Shown here one piece after another: positions 34,315 through 43,031 of a DNA stretch of 64,000 nucleotides (position 1 is its first letter; each line of letters begins with the position of its first letter). The DNA comes from Spirochaetota bacterium (lineage in GTDB: Bacteria > Spirochaetota > UBA4802 > JAFGJZ01). The DNA lies in NCBI GenBank assembly GCA_023396615.1, contig JAEWVM010000009.1, forward strand, positions 1 to 64,000, written 5' to 3'. The notes under the pieces were generated by a model. It did no database searches and was not told the origin of the DNA. It saw nothing but the letters and a program-made list of their open reading frames with translations. The position numbers and the translations under genes are program-made.

Positions 34315-36445
34315 CGGTCTTCCTTCTGAGAGAAATTCTCTTCAGCTCTTTATCGACAGAAATAACCTCCGTCATTAGGGTTTCACCGACTTTTACAGCC
34401 TCAGAGATGTTTGAAATAAACTTATCCGAAAGATTGGATATATGAATCAATCCGTCCTGATGTACTCCTATATCGACAAAAGCACCAAAAGCGGTAACAT
34501 TCGTTACTACACCCGACAGCACCATTCCTTCGCGCAAATCATCCAGAGTTCGTACTGAACTGTTAAAATCAGCATACGAATACTGCTTTCTAGGATCGCG
34601 TCCCGGCTTTGAAAGCTCTTTTAATATATCATCAAGAGTATATGTCCCGGCCGATGAATATTTCTTTTTATCAATACGTGAAAGCAAATCCGGACTTAAA
34701 ATTAAATCATTCAGACTAACACCCGCGTCTTCAGCTATCTTCATTACAATGGAATAGCTCTCCGGGTGAATAGCGGATGAATCAAGCGGATTTGAAGCGT
34801 CCTTAATACGAAGAAAAGCGGCACACTGCTCAAACGCTTTTTCTCCAAGACCGCTTACTTTTTTAATATCCGTTCTGGACTTAAAACCCTTAAGCTCATT
34901 TCTTTTTTTAACAATTTTAGCTGCAAGAGAACTTCCGACACCGGATACATAAGAAAGAATTTCAACAGATGCAGTATTAACGTCGACACCGACCTTATTA
35001 ACGCACAATTCAACTGAATCTTTCAGAGCATCTTTAAGCTCCTTCTGGTCAACATCATGCTGATACTGACCGACGCCTATAGCGCATGGATCTATTTTTA
35101 CAAGTTCAGACAAAGGATCCTGAAAACGGCGTGCGATATTAACGGCACTTCTTACGGTAAGATCGAGATCCGGAAATTCCCGTCGTGCAGTTTCTGACGC
35201 GGAATATACCGAAGCCCCCGACTCGCTCACCATAACGACAGGAATTTCTTTTGGAATAAAATCTTTAATGAAATCTTCAGTCTCCCTTCCGGCGGTTCCG
35301 TTTCCTATCGCGATAAACTCAACTGAAAATTTATCGATTATCTTTTTTACAGCAGCCTTTGCCTCTGCTTCCTTCTTTTGAGGTTCATGAGGGAAAATAA
35401 CATCATATCCGAGAAATTCATTCGTTTTGCCTATGACGGCAAGCTTGCATCCGCTTCTGAAGCCCGGGTCAATTCCAAGAATAGTTTTGCCTCCGGCGTA
35501 CGGCGACAGAAGAAGATTTTCGAGATTATCTGCAAAAATTGATATTGAAAATTTTTCGCTTTTTGAAATATAGTTTCGGAGAACTTCGTTTGAAACCGAT
35601 GGAAGAATTAGCCGTTTAAGCGAATCGAGCGCGGCTTTTTCTATTTCTTCCGAAAATATATTCTGTTTCTGAATATAATCTTTTTTTATTTTTCCGAGAA
35701 AAATATCTTCATTCTCGGCATCGACGCTAATCGAAAGCACTCCTTCGTTTTCTCCGCGCCGCAGAGCAAGAATTCTGTGCGGCGGTTCTTTTGATATCGC
35801 AGATGAAAATGAATAATACTGCTCGTATTTTGTACGTTTATCCTTATAATCTTTTTTAACCTTTGATGAAATGATTCCTTTTGAGGTTATCTCTTCGCGG
35901 ACGGTTTTTCTTATGCCGCTGTTTTCCGATATCATTTCCGCAATGATATCAAGAGCGCCGCTCAAAGCTTCATCGGCAGTATTAACCTGTTTTTCAGGAT
36001 TGATAAACCTTTTCAATATTTCGGATTTTTCTTCTTTTCCGGCTGAATGCAGAATGATTTCTGCAAGCTCCTCAAGTCCTTTCTCCCGTGCAATCGACGC
36101 ACGTGTCTTTTTTTTGGGTTTATACGGAAGATAAATATCTTCAAGCATATCAGAGTCACTGCAGCCGATGATTGTCTTTTTCAATTCATCAGTCATCTTT
36201 CCCAGTGATTCTATTACACCGATGATATAATCTTTGCGTTCTTCGAGTGATTCAATCTCTTTATATCTTCTCGAAATATGAAGAACCTGCTTTTCGTCCA
36301 TGTTTCCGGTCATTTCTTTTCTATAACGGGAGATGAACGGAACAGTACTGCCGTCCTTCAGCAGTTTGATTGTATTTATAACATAAGAAGATTTTACTTT
36401 AATTTCAGCCGAAATGATTTCGGCAATTGCTTCTGCTTCAATCAT
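34307..36445 (-). CDS. tex: Tex, RNA-binding transcription accessory protein
   Basis: 712 residues. Helical N-terminal domain (TVPFISRYRKEMTGNMDE, the Tex signature), YqgF/RuvC-like domain (TILGIDPGFRSGCKLAVIG), helix-hairpin-helix motifs (ILSYVSGVGSSLAAKIV, IKKVSGLGEKAFEQCAAFLRI) and a C-terminal S1 RNA-binding domain (GMVLSGVVTNVTAFGAFVDIGV). Tex/Spt6-like proteins bind nucleic acid and affect transcription. I use the ATG at 36445, whose A is the last base of the upstream TAA (TAATG); a TTG three codons earlier is possible. Confidence 0.96.
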   Translation of the reverse strand: MIEAEAIAEIISAEIKVKSSYVINTIKLLKDGSTVPFISRYRKEMTGNMDEKQVLHISRRYKEIESLEERKDYIIGVIESLGKMTDELKKTIIGCSDSDMLEDIYLPYKPKKKTRASIAREKGLEELAEIILHSAGKEEKSEILKRFINPEKQVNTADEALSGALDIIAEMISENSGIRKTVREEITSKGIISSKVKKDYKDKRTKYEQYYSFSSAISKEPPHRILALRRGENEGVLSISVDAENEDIFLGKIKKDYIQKQNIFSEEIEKAALDSLKRLILPSVSNEVLRNYISKSEKFSISIFADNLENLLLSPYAGGKTILGIDPGFRSGCKLAVIGKTNEFLGYDVIFPHEPQKKEAEAKAAVKKIIDKFSVEFIAIGNGTAGRETEDFIKDFIPKEIPVVMVSESGASVYSASETARREFPDLDLTVRSAVNIARRFQDPLSELVKIDPCAIGVGQYQHDVDQKELKDALKDSVELCVNKVGVDVNTASVEILSYVSGVGSSLAAKIVKKRNELKGFKSRTDIKKVSGLGEKAFEQCAAFLRIKDASNPLDSSAIHPESYSIVMKIAEDAGVSLNDLILSPDLLSRIDKKKYSSAGTYTLDDILKELSKPGRDPRKQYSYADFNSSVRTLDDLREGMVLSGVVTNVTAFGAFVDIGVHQDGLIHISNLSDKFISNISEAVKVGETLMTEVISVDKELKRISLRRKTDG

Positions 36446-37182
36446 TATAAACAAACCGGACTTATAGTATTTACATATTCTTCAGCTTTATCGATAAAAA
36501 GTTCAGAGCCTGAAAACTTTTTTAAAATATAAAAATCTTTCTTTGAAGAATATCTCTCATTCCACTCTTTAATAAATTTCTTTGACAAAGGCAGATAAGA
36601 CCAATGCCACTTTTCTTCCTGATAACCGGCACTTCTGCCGGCAGTAAAGGGCTGCGCAAAACCGTATCGGGCGGCATTTACAACAAGCCAGGTATATAGA
36701 ATCTGACCGTCACCGCTTTCGAAAAATGTATTATTTAGCGAATTGATGTCAAAGTCAGTTCCCCAGTGATGACGGCTGGTTCCCGGCATCGATGAATAAT
36801 TCAGAATATTTATGCCGCGTTTATATAAATTCTTTTCTTTGGAATAAGACCCGTTCCACTTAGAATTCCAGATACGGGCCTGATCGTCATATGTTCTTGT
36901 GGAACTTATCACGGTAATCTTTATCGAAACTTCTTTCTGATTATTTCTTGTGCGTTCTGAATTTAATTCTTTAATATATGAATCGAAAGCTGCAGACATT
37001 TTTTCAAGCGCGTAAGCGGCCTCTTTCCGCAGATGATGAGTTTTAGAATCAGTCCGTATAAATGTTTTTTTCAGATTGATAAAAGATGAATCTGATGACG
37101 GATTAATTCCGCCGGCAAGGTCTTTCAGCTCATAAGCAAAGGCAAAAAACGGGATTAAGATTCCAAAAACAAGTTTTTTCAT
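36445..37182 (-). CDS. Exported D-alanyl-D-alanine carboxypeptidase (VanY/M15B)
   Basis: 245 residues. A signal peptide (to about FAFAYE) is followed by an M15B zinc peptidase domain: SSTRTYDDQARIWN, then TSRHHWGTDFDI (the SxHxxGxAxD motif with Thr for Ala and Phe before the final Asp, ligands His and Asp) and EKWHWSY (catalytic Glu and third His ligand). It should trim the terminal D-Ala of peptidoglycan stem peptides in the periplasm. Shares TAATG with tex downstream. Confidence 0.9.
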   Translation of the reverse strand: MKKLVFGILIPFFAFAYELKDLAGGINPSSDSSFINLKKTFIRTDSKTHHLRKEAAYALEKMSAAFDSYIKELNSERTRNNQKEVSIKITVISSTRTYDDQARIWNSKWNGSYSKEKNLYKRGINILNYSSMPGTSRHHWGTDFDINSLNNTFFESGDGQILYTWLVVNAARYGFAQPFTAGRSAGYQEEKWHWSYLPLSKKFIKEWNERYSSKKDFYILKKFSGSELFIDKAEEYVNTISPVCL

Positions 37183-37266
37183 ATTCTCTCCACTTAATTC
37201 ATTATCCGGCGATACGGAAATCCGTCCATTATTTTCTTAATAAAAAATAAAAGTTTCATGCAAATG

Positions 37267-38697
37267 TTAAAAACTGATATTTTCATAAAATTTTTTTTCA
37301 AAAGAAACATCATCGGTAAGACTGATAAATTGAATTTTTTTTCTGAATTCTTTAAGTTCATCAATGTATCCGGAATTTTGCAGAGAGTACTCCGCAGATT
37401 TCAATGATAAATTTCCGGCAACTATTACTTCGGATTTTTCGGCATAAGGAAAAAAACCGAGTGAAAACACATGCGATGAATTCACAGATGAGGCAAAACT
37501 TCCGGCAAGAATTATATTATCAGATTCATCGAAAACAAATCCTGATTTTTCAGAAAGAATTTCCGCACCGCTTCTGCATGCAGATTTCACAAGCTGAACT
37601 GCACGCACATCCTTCTGACTGATATATACATCATCTTTCAGATAAATAAGCTTTTCTCCGTCCGTGGAAGAATCGCCGTTTGTAATCTTTCCGCTTTTGT
37701 CTATCTGACCGGTTTTGATCAAAATACTGAAAATATCCGCAAGCCCGCTTGCAGCAATTCCCAGGGCTTTTCTGCCGGAATACAGTTTATACTCGATACG
37801 GGGATAAATTCCCGAAGCAGAAATAATTGCGCCTTCCCCGGCAGTCATTCCGCATGAAAGATTCATTCCTTCTACTGCCGGGCCGAGTGGAACACTTGAA
37901 GCATAAACGGTATTTTCCGAAATAAAAGCCATTTCGGCATTTGTACCCATGTCGCAAATGAATGTTTTTCCGCGAAAATTCCTGAAAGCATAATAAGCGC
38001 ATCCCAGAAAATCCGCGCCGAGAAAAGAAGTAAAACACGGCAGTATTTTCAAGCGGCAGCTATCATTGAGTTCACTGAATGTTCCGTGATAATTATCCAG
38101 TTCTTCGATTGGGGCTTCATACGGAAAAGTTCCCATTTTTTCAGGACTGATTCCGCAAAAGAGTGAAAGCATCACGGTATTACCGGATACTGCAATGTCG
38201 GAAATGCCCCGGATGTCATCTTCCGAAGCACACAGCTTTTTGATGTTTTCCGCAATAGCATTGCGTATATATGCTGTCATTTTAGCGTATTCACGTGAAG
38301 CTATGCGCGAAATAACATCGTGACCGAAAATTCTCTGAGGATTTAAAAAAGACGATACCTCATTAAATTTTCCATCGATAAGGGAGGAAATCTTTACAAC
38401 AGTTGTTCCAATATCCACTGCAAAAGTTCCGGATTTCACCTTTGACGATTTTTGTGAAACCCGAGAATCCGGCATAAATACCGTCAAATCGGAAGATAAT
38501 ATGTAATTGCAGGACTTAACCTGTCTTCTTCCGGCATCATCTTCTATGTCAACGAGACACTTGCCGCAACTTCCCTTTCCGCCGCATGGAGTATCAGGAA
38601 ATATTGAAAAAAATCCCAATGCCTCCGTAAGAAGCTTTCCTTCATCAAATTCGGCGCATAAATTTCCGGGACTGATCGTGACTCTTAACTTCCGCAT
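37267..38697 (-). CDS. 2Fe-2S ferredoxin/ASKHA protein (RACo-like, DUF4445)
   Basis: 476 residues. N-terminal plant-type 2Fe-2S domain with Cys near 38, 44, 47 and 63 (PCGGKGSCGKC). An ASKHA ATPase part begins FAVDIGTTVVK, and the C-terminal half has FICDMGTNAEM, GPAVEGMNLSCGM and ILAGSFASS, the signature of reductive activators of corrinoid proteins (RACo/DUF4445). These use ATP to return Co(II)-corrinoid to Co(I). It is shorter than the usual 600 or so residues because the linker between ferredoxin and ASKHA parts is minimal. No corrinoid protein or methyltransferase is near, so its partner must be encoded elsewhere. Confidence 0.85.
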   Translation of the reverse strand: MRKLRVTISPGNLCAEFDEGKLLTEALGFFSIFPDTPCGGKGSCGKCLVDIEDDAGRRQVKSCNYILSSDLTVFMPDSRVSQKSSKVKSGTFAVDIGTTVVKISSLIDGKFNEVSSFLNPQRIFGHDVISRIASREYAKMTAYIRNAIAENIKKLCASEDDIRGISDIAVSGNTVMLSLFCGISPEKMGTFPYEAPIEELDNYHGTFSELNDSCRLKILPCFTSFLGADFLGCAYYAFRNFRGKTFICDMGTNAEMAFISENTVYASSVPLGPAVEGMNLSCGMTAGEGAIISASGIYPRIEYKLYSGRKALGIAASGLADIFSILIKTGQIDKSGKITNGDSSTDGEKLIYLKDDVYISQKDVRAVQLVKSACRSGAEILSEKSGFVFDESDNIILAGSFASSVNSSHVFSLGFFPYAEKSEVIVAGNLSLKSAEYSLQNSGYIDELKEFRKKIQFISLTDDVSFEKKFYENISF

Positions 38698-38765
38698 ACA
38701 CCGATTAAGCTAAATCAGGCTAAAAAAGCGAGAATTTTTTGCATTTCGTCATAATGCAAGTTTGA

Positions 38766-38795
38766 TTGACAAAAAATACGCTTTTGACCGATAAA
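38766..38795 (+). promoter_or_regulatory. Sigma70-type promoter of GlgD-like gene
   Basis: A perfect TTGACA (38766-38771), an 18-base spacer and GATAAA (38790-38795), just before AAGGAG and the ATG at 38817. The TTG that would extend the reading frame is part of the -35 box, which argues against the longer start. Confidence 0.6.
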
Positions 38796-38816
38796 TACAA
38801 TAAGGAGAAAGAAGGA

Positions 38817-39992
38817 ATGAACAGCTTAACAGTATTTATCTACCCTTCTGCAAGAGACAACTCACTTCTATCTCTGACGGATTTCCGCTCAAAATTCATG
38901 ATGCCTATCGGCGGCAAATTCCGTATTGCGGATTTTGCGCTCAGAAACGCCCTTACAGCGGATCCGTATCAGATTGTAATGTACAGTGATGTATTCGATG
39001 ACCTGCATCCTTATCTCGACACTCATCCGATAAACCAGAAAACAAAATGTAAAATCATACCAATTGTCGACGATTCTCTGGATGTCAAAGAACTCGCAAA
39101 AACCGTAAAAAAACATGAAACCAGCCATTATCTTATTTATTGCGGTGATAATCCTGCGCTTATAGATTTCGGAGCAATGTACGATTACTACATAAAAAAG
39201 AAAAAAAACAAAACCGTGCTTTTCCAGCTGAAAAATTCTGAAAAAGCGTCGATGGCGAACACCGCTCTCATGACGACCAAGAAAAACTTCATTTCCGTTC
39301 TGAGTGAAGCGATTAAGCAAAAACGGAACTCCCCTCACCTGCTTGAAATGATCAATAATATGCTCATAAACAAGGGTGTCGAAAAGTCAACGCATCATGC
39401 AGACATCTGGCCGGTCAGAAATATACCCGACTTTTATTCTCTCAATTATAATCTCCTTTCAGGTGATTTATTTAAAACGATTTATACCGATCCGATTTTG
39501 ACAGGCGGAATCAAAACAGATCAGCCGGCCAAAATAGGACCTAACGCAAATATTTCATCATCTTTTATTTCAGAAGGCTGTATTATAGACGGGAAAGTTA
39601 CAGGTTCCATCATTTTTCCGGGTGTCATTATAACAGAGAAAGCCGAGGTCAAAGACTCAATAATTCTGCCGTACGTCACCATAGCAAAGAACGCCCGGAT
39701 TGAAAATGCCGTAATCGACGAATTTACCGATTATGCAAACTCGCCTTTCATTTTCAATATCGGCGAATACGCGCGCATCGGATCCGATGCTGACGGACTA
39801 CGTAACAGCGATTATCCGAAATCTCTTTTTTCTAGTATCAGTTTAATCGGAAAAAACTGTCTCATTCCGACAAATTCGAACATCGGTTCGGCATGCTTCA
39901 TTGCTTCCGCGACCGGTTTTTCTTTTTTTGAAAAGACAAAAACACTGGAAGACGGACTTTCAATTGTACCTTATCCCGAAATCTATTCATAG
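38817..39992 (+). CDS. GlgD/GlgC-like nucleotidyltransferase homologue
   Basis: 391 residues. N-terminal nucleotidyltransferase fold (SKFMMPIGGKFRIADFALRNAL, the GlgC/GlgD alignment of KPAVPFGGxYRIIDF) and a C-terminal left-handed beta helix (ISEGCIIDGKVTGSIIFPGVII, EVKDSIILPYVTIAKNARIENAVID). The usual catalytic opening GGxGxRL is replaced by a sequence without it (FIYPSARDNSLLSL), which points to a GlgD-type regulatory subunit or a non-catalytic paralogue. GlgC/GlgD make ADP-glucose for glycogen. GAAGGA precedes the ATG at 38817. No other glg gene is in the window. Confidence 0.8.
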   Translation: MNSLTVFIYPSARDNSLLSLTDFRSKFMMPIGGKFRIADFALRNALTADPYQIVMYSDVFDDLHPYLDTHPINQKTKCKIIPIVDDSLDVKELAKTVKKHETSHYLIYCGDNPALIDFGAMYDYYIKKKKNKTVLFQLKNSEKASMANTALMTTKKNFISVLSEAIKQKRNSPHLLEMINNMLINKGVEKSTHHADIWPVRNIPDFYSLNYNLLSGDLFKTIYTDPILTGGIKTDQPAKIGPNANISSSFISEGCIIDGKVTGSIIFPGVIITEKAEVKDSIILPYVTIAKNARIENAVIDEFTDYANSPFIFNIGEYARIGSDADGLRNSDYPKSLFSSISLIGKNCLIPTNSNIGSACFIASATGFSFFEKTKTLEDGLSIVPYPEIYS

Positions 39993-40002
39993 GGGCGGAT
40001 AA

Positions 40003-41661
40003 ATGAAATATCTTATAACGCTTTTTCTATTCATTGCTTTTACGGCCGATATGGGAGCTAAAGACTTGGCGGCAATAGAATACAAGATAGATAATCCCGA
40101 TTCGTCTTTTACAAGAGAAACAGGCAGGGATTATGCCAAGCTCATCGCAATTTCAGCTAATGTAACAAAAGGTTTGAACATATACAACCCCTTTCAGCTT
40201 GAAAAGGATATATCAGGAATGGGAATATACCCGGAAAGAAATCTTACTCTCGAAAATCTTTCAGCACTCTGCGCAACCAGATATATCGATTACGCTATAA
40301 GCGGAAAGCTTTACAAAGTTTCGAAGGGATTCAAATCAGAAAGTATTCTCTATTCGGCAGACACCAAAAGCATTATTTCAAGATCGAGCTCAACAGCCGC
40401 AACAATCAATGAACTCGCAGGAAAAGATGCACTGAAACTTTTTTCATTCATTAAAAATAAACCTTCCGCAAAAGTAAAGCAAACAAAAACAATCGCTCTT
40501 CTTCTTGATTCTTCTTACAATATGAACGAGGAATTGCCGGAAACAAAAGAAGCAATAAAGGATTTCGCTCTCGGCATTTTTTCCGACTATCCCGGAAGTA
40601 GTATTTTCGTACTTCCTTACAATAATAAGACTCCCCTTCGTTCAATAGAGGCTCCCGCAAGCAGTCTGATATCAATAGAAGCCCTTCTGTCAAAAATCAA
40701 ACTTAACGGCGGAAACGACGACGCCTCATTTACAAATGCGCTAAGTTTTGCGGTTGAAAACATGAGATGGAATAAAACTTCTGACAATTCAATATTCATA
40801 ATATCCAACTCATCTTTCAAGGATTCATTAAACGCATCAAGATACGCAAGAAGAGCGGCCAACAAAAAAATAGCAATCAACTGCATGATACTCGGAAAAA
40901 CCTCGGGAAATGATTCGATAAACTATTCAAGATTATCAGACATGTCGCGCGGTTTCTCTGCGGATGTTTCCTACCGCCAGACGCTGTATGACATAAAAGG
41001 TAAAGATTTCTATCTATATTACGAACGCGCAAGATTATTCGAAGGAGCCTCGGACGAAAAATACTGGCAGAATGGTCTGTTTAAATATCCGCAGAAAAAA
41101 CGTTTCGGATACGCAAAAGGTCCGGGATTCGCCGATGAGATTTTTGTTAAAAAAGGCAGTAGCATCAATCCGTATAACATGTCGGAATATTACCGCAAAA
41201 ACGGAGAACGGGGATTTATAAACGCAAAAAATGTCGAATCGAATATCCGTAAAGCCATTCTCGGTTTCAAACAGCTTTCAACTGAGACTCATACAAAAAG
41301 TAAACTTGCACGGGTTCTCGTTTCGCAAGGCGGCATATCTTTATGGATCGATGTTTATGACACTGATTCGCTTGATTTTTTTACGAAAAAGAAAAACCTG
41401 GGATATTCACTCCCTCTTGGTGTAATCATTCAGCAAAAAAAAGATGAACCCTACGGATTCACTTTCAATCCATATAAATATGTGACAGTGTTCAGCGGCG
41501 AGTTTATACCGGAATCGGTAAAAATTTCACTTCCTGATATCGCTAAAAACCCTAAAAAATACATGGATGGAAGCTTCATGAATCCTTCTCTATGGTTTGT
41601 TGAAGTTAAAGTTGAAGAAGTACGCACCATTGAGTCAAGTGATGACGTACGCGGCGGTTAA
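40003..41661 (+). CDS. Exported protein with VWA-like domain
   Basis: 552 residues with a signal peptide (to about ADMGAKD). An N-terminal part resembles TolB/CsgG-type N-domains (LSALCATRYIDYAISGKLYKV). A von Willebrand A-like domain starts TIALLLDSSYNMNEELPETKEAI (degenerate MIDAS DxSxN) and continues through SIFVLPYNNKTP and NSIFIISNSSF. The last 220 residues are tyrosine-rich and beta-looking, unassigned. GGGGCGGA lies before the ATG, ten bases after the GlgD-like gene. Binding of a partner through the VWA domain is inferred. Confidence 0.75.
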   Translation: MKYLITLFLFIAFTADMGAKDLAAIEYKIDNPDSSFTRETGRDYAKLIAISANVTKGLNIYNPFQLEKDISGMGIYPERNLTLENLSALCATRYIDYAISGKLYKVSKGFKSESILYSADTKSIISRSSSTAATINELAGKDALKLFSFIKNKPSAKVKQTKTIALLLDSSYNMNEELPETKEAIKDFALGIFSDYPGSSIFVLPYNNKTPLRSIEAPASSLISIEALLSKIKLNGGNDDASFTNALSFAVENMRWNKTSDNSIFIISNSSFKDSLNASRYARRAANKKIAINCMILGKTSGNDSINYSRLSDMSRGFSADVSYRQTLYDIKGKDFYLYYERARLFEGASDEKYWQNGLFKYPQKKRFGYAKGPGFADEIFVKKGSSINPYNMSEYYRKNGERGFINAKNVESNIRKAILGFKQLSTETHTKSKLARVLVSQGGISLWIDVYDTDSLDFFTKKKNLGYSLPLGVIIQQKKDEPYGFTFNPYKYVTVFSGEFIPESVKISLPDIAKNPKKYMDGSFMNPSLWFVEVKVEEVRTIESSDDVRGG

Positions 41662-41709
41662 AAATATCTTTACAGACTACATGTTTTCTGTTAAATTTAC
41701 GGAGAAATT

Positions 41710-42945
41710 ATGAAAAAGTTTTTTTTGTGCTTATTTATCACTTTTCTTTATGCCTCTCTTTACCCGCAAACACCGGTTAAGGCAGTTATATATTCATTTC
41801 AAAATCAGACAGAACAGCAGAAATATTCATACTTTTCAGAAATACTTCCGCATAGCGTATCAAAAGAACTTTCACGCCTTAACTACTTAACAGAAATGGA
41901 AAACGTTTCAATACATCCGGAACCTCCGGCTTCTGCTGAATATGCTGAAAAACTTAAAAAAATATCTGAAGAAAAAAACGCTGATTATGTTATAACCGGT
42001 TCTTTTGCAGTATCAGGTAAAAACCTTACTGCGAAATCGCATATTTATATCAGAAGAACCGGACGCATTTTTGAATTTTCATCAGAACAGGAAACCGGGC
42101 CGTACATATCTAAGATAGTGAATGAAATATCAGAAAAAACGGCATATTATATCGACAGATACATTCCGAGAATGACCGAAGAACCTGAATTTGATCCCAA
42201 GAGCAAAAAATTCGAAAAGAAAGGTTTCGTAAAGCTAATAGCCCGAAAAGAAGATTCAGTAATTTATTACACAACCGACAAATCAACACCTGATCCTGAA
42301 AAAAATAAAACTACAAAAAAATATTCTGAGCCTATTCCAATATACAAAAAGACGACCATAAAAGCTATTGCACTGCGCGAAGGCTGGTTCCCGTCATCGG
42401 TTGCCAGCGAACAGTACTCACTGACAAATCAATACTCTAAATTGCACATTATTTTCTCGGCAGGTATTCCTGTTTTTACAGGAGACTGGTCAAAAGAATT
42501 AAGCCGAAACGATAACCGTACTTTTTCTCTTAAAGCTGATTTAGGTCTGATAGAAAACGTATATTTCCGTTTTGCATATAATACACTCGCAGCAAAACCT
42601 GACGACAGCACGCTCGGTATCAAATACAATCTTTACGGCGGATCAATAGGATTCGTATATCAGTTTAAATTCGGCGAGTATGTCAGACTTAAACCTCATG
42701 CCGGCGCAGGATGGTTTTACGGATATATCTCTCCGGATGACGGTTTTACAAAATCTCTGTTTTTAAAATCAAAAGATTCCGGCGACAGTACCGATGGTTT
42801 CTACGGAGAGCTTTCAGTTTCAGCCGGAATAGCAATAGGTCATGTTGAGTTCGGAGTAATCGCAGGCTATTCTTTTTATCGGCTTGAGAATGATGATGAC
42901 ATGAATATTCATAGTTATTCATTTTACACAGCACTCAGATTCTGA
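41710..42945 (+). CDS. Outer-membrane beta-barrel protein with chitobiase-like Ig domain
   Basis: 411 residues with a signal peptide (to about SLYPQ). Residues 25 to 150 resemble a TolB-N/lipoprotein-type domain (ADYVITGSFAVSGKNLTAKSHIYI), followed by a chitobiase C-terminal-type beta sandwich (VIYYTTDKSTPDPEKN to IKAIALREGWFPSSVAS) and a C-terminal eight-strand-like barrel with alternating hydrophobic residues ending in Phe (HSYSFYTALRF), the outer-membrane sorting signal. Together with the similar N-terminal domain of the upstream gene it suggests a two-protein envelope unit. The gap to the neighbour is 48 bases. Confidence 0.78.
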   Translation: MKKFFLCLFITFLYASLYPQTPVKAVIYSFQNQTEQQKYSYFSEILPHSVSKELSRLNYLTEMENVSIHPEPPASAEYAEKLKKISEEKNADYVITGSFAVSGKNLTAKSHIYIRRTGRIFEFSSEQETGPYISKIVNEISEKTAYYIDRYIPRMTEEPEFDPKSKKFEKKGFVKLIARKEDSVIYYTTDKSTPDPEKNKTTKKYSEPIPIYKKTTIKAIALREGWFPSSVASEQYSLTNQYSKLHIIFSAGIPVFTGDWSKELSRNDNRTFSLKADLGLIENVYFRFAYNTLAAKPDDSTLGIKYNLYGGSIGFVYQFKFGEYVRLKPHAGAGWFYGYISPDDGFTKSLFLKSKDSGDSTDGFYGELSVSAGIAIGHVEFGVIAGYSFYRLENDDDMNIHSYSFYTALRF

Positions 42946-42953
42946 CAAAGCAA

Positions 42954-42982
42954 TTGACGTTTTTCAAAACAGTATGTATAAT
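42954..42982 (+). promoter_or_regulatory. Strong sigma70-type promoter of clpB
   Basis: TTGACG (42954-42959), 17 bases and a perfect TATAAT (42977-42982). The expected start of transcription is near 42989. No CIRCE element is present here. Confidence 0.88.
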
Positions 42983-42987
42983 TATAT

Positions 42988-43015
42988 AAAAAGCTCTCCT
43001 CCCGGGGAGCTTTTT
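42988..43015 (+). terminator. Hairpin at the 5' end of the clpB transcript / terminator of upstream gene
   Basis: AAAAAGCTCTCC and GGAGCTTTTT arms (one G-U type pair) around a short CCCGG loop, with T residues at the end. For the outer-membrane gene it is a terminator. For clpB it sits exactly at the predicted +1, too early to terminate, and so would be a 5' stabilising stem 16 bases before the start codon. Confidence 0.8.
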
Positions 43016-43031
43016 ATAAAGGGGATGCCTC

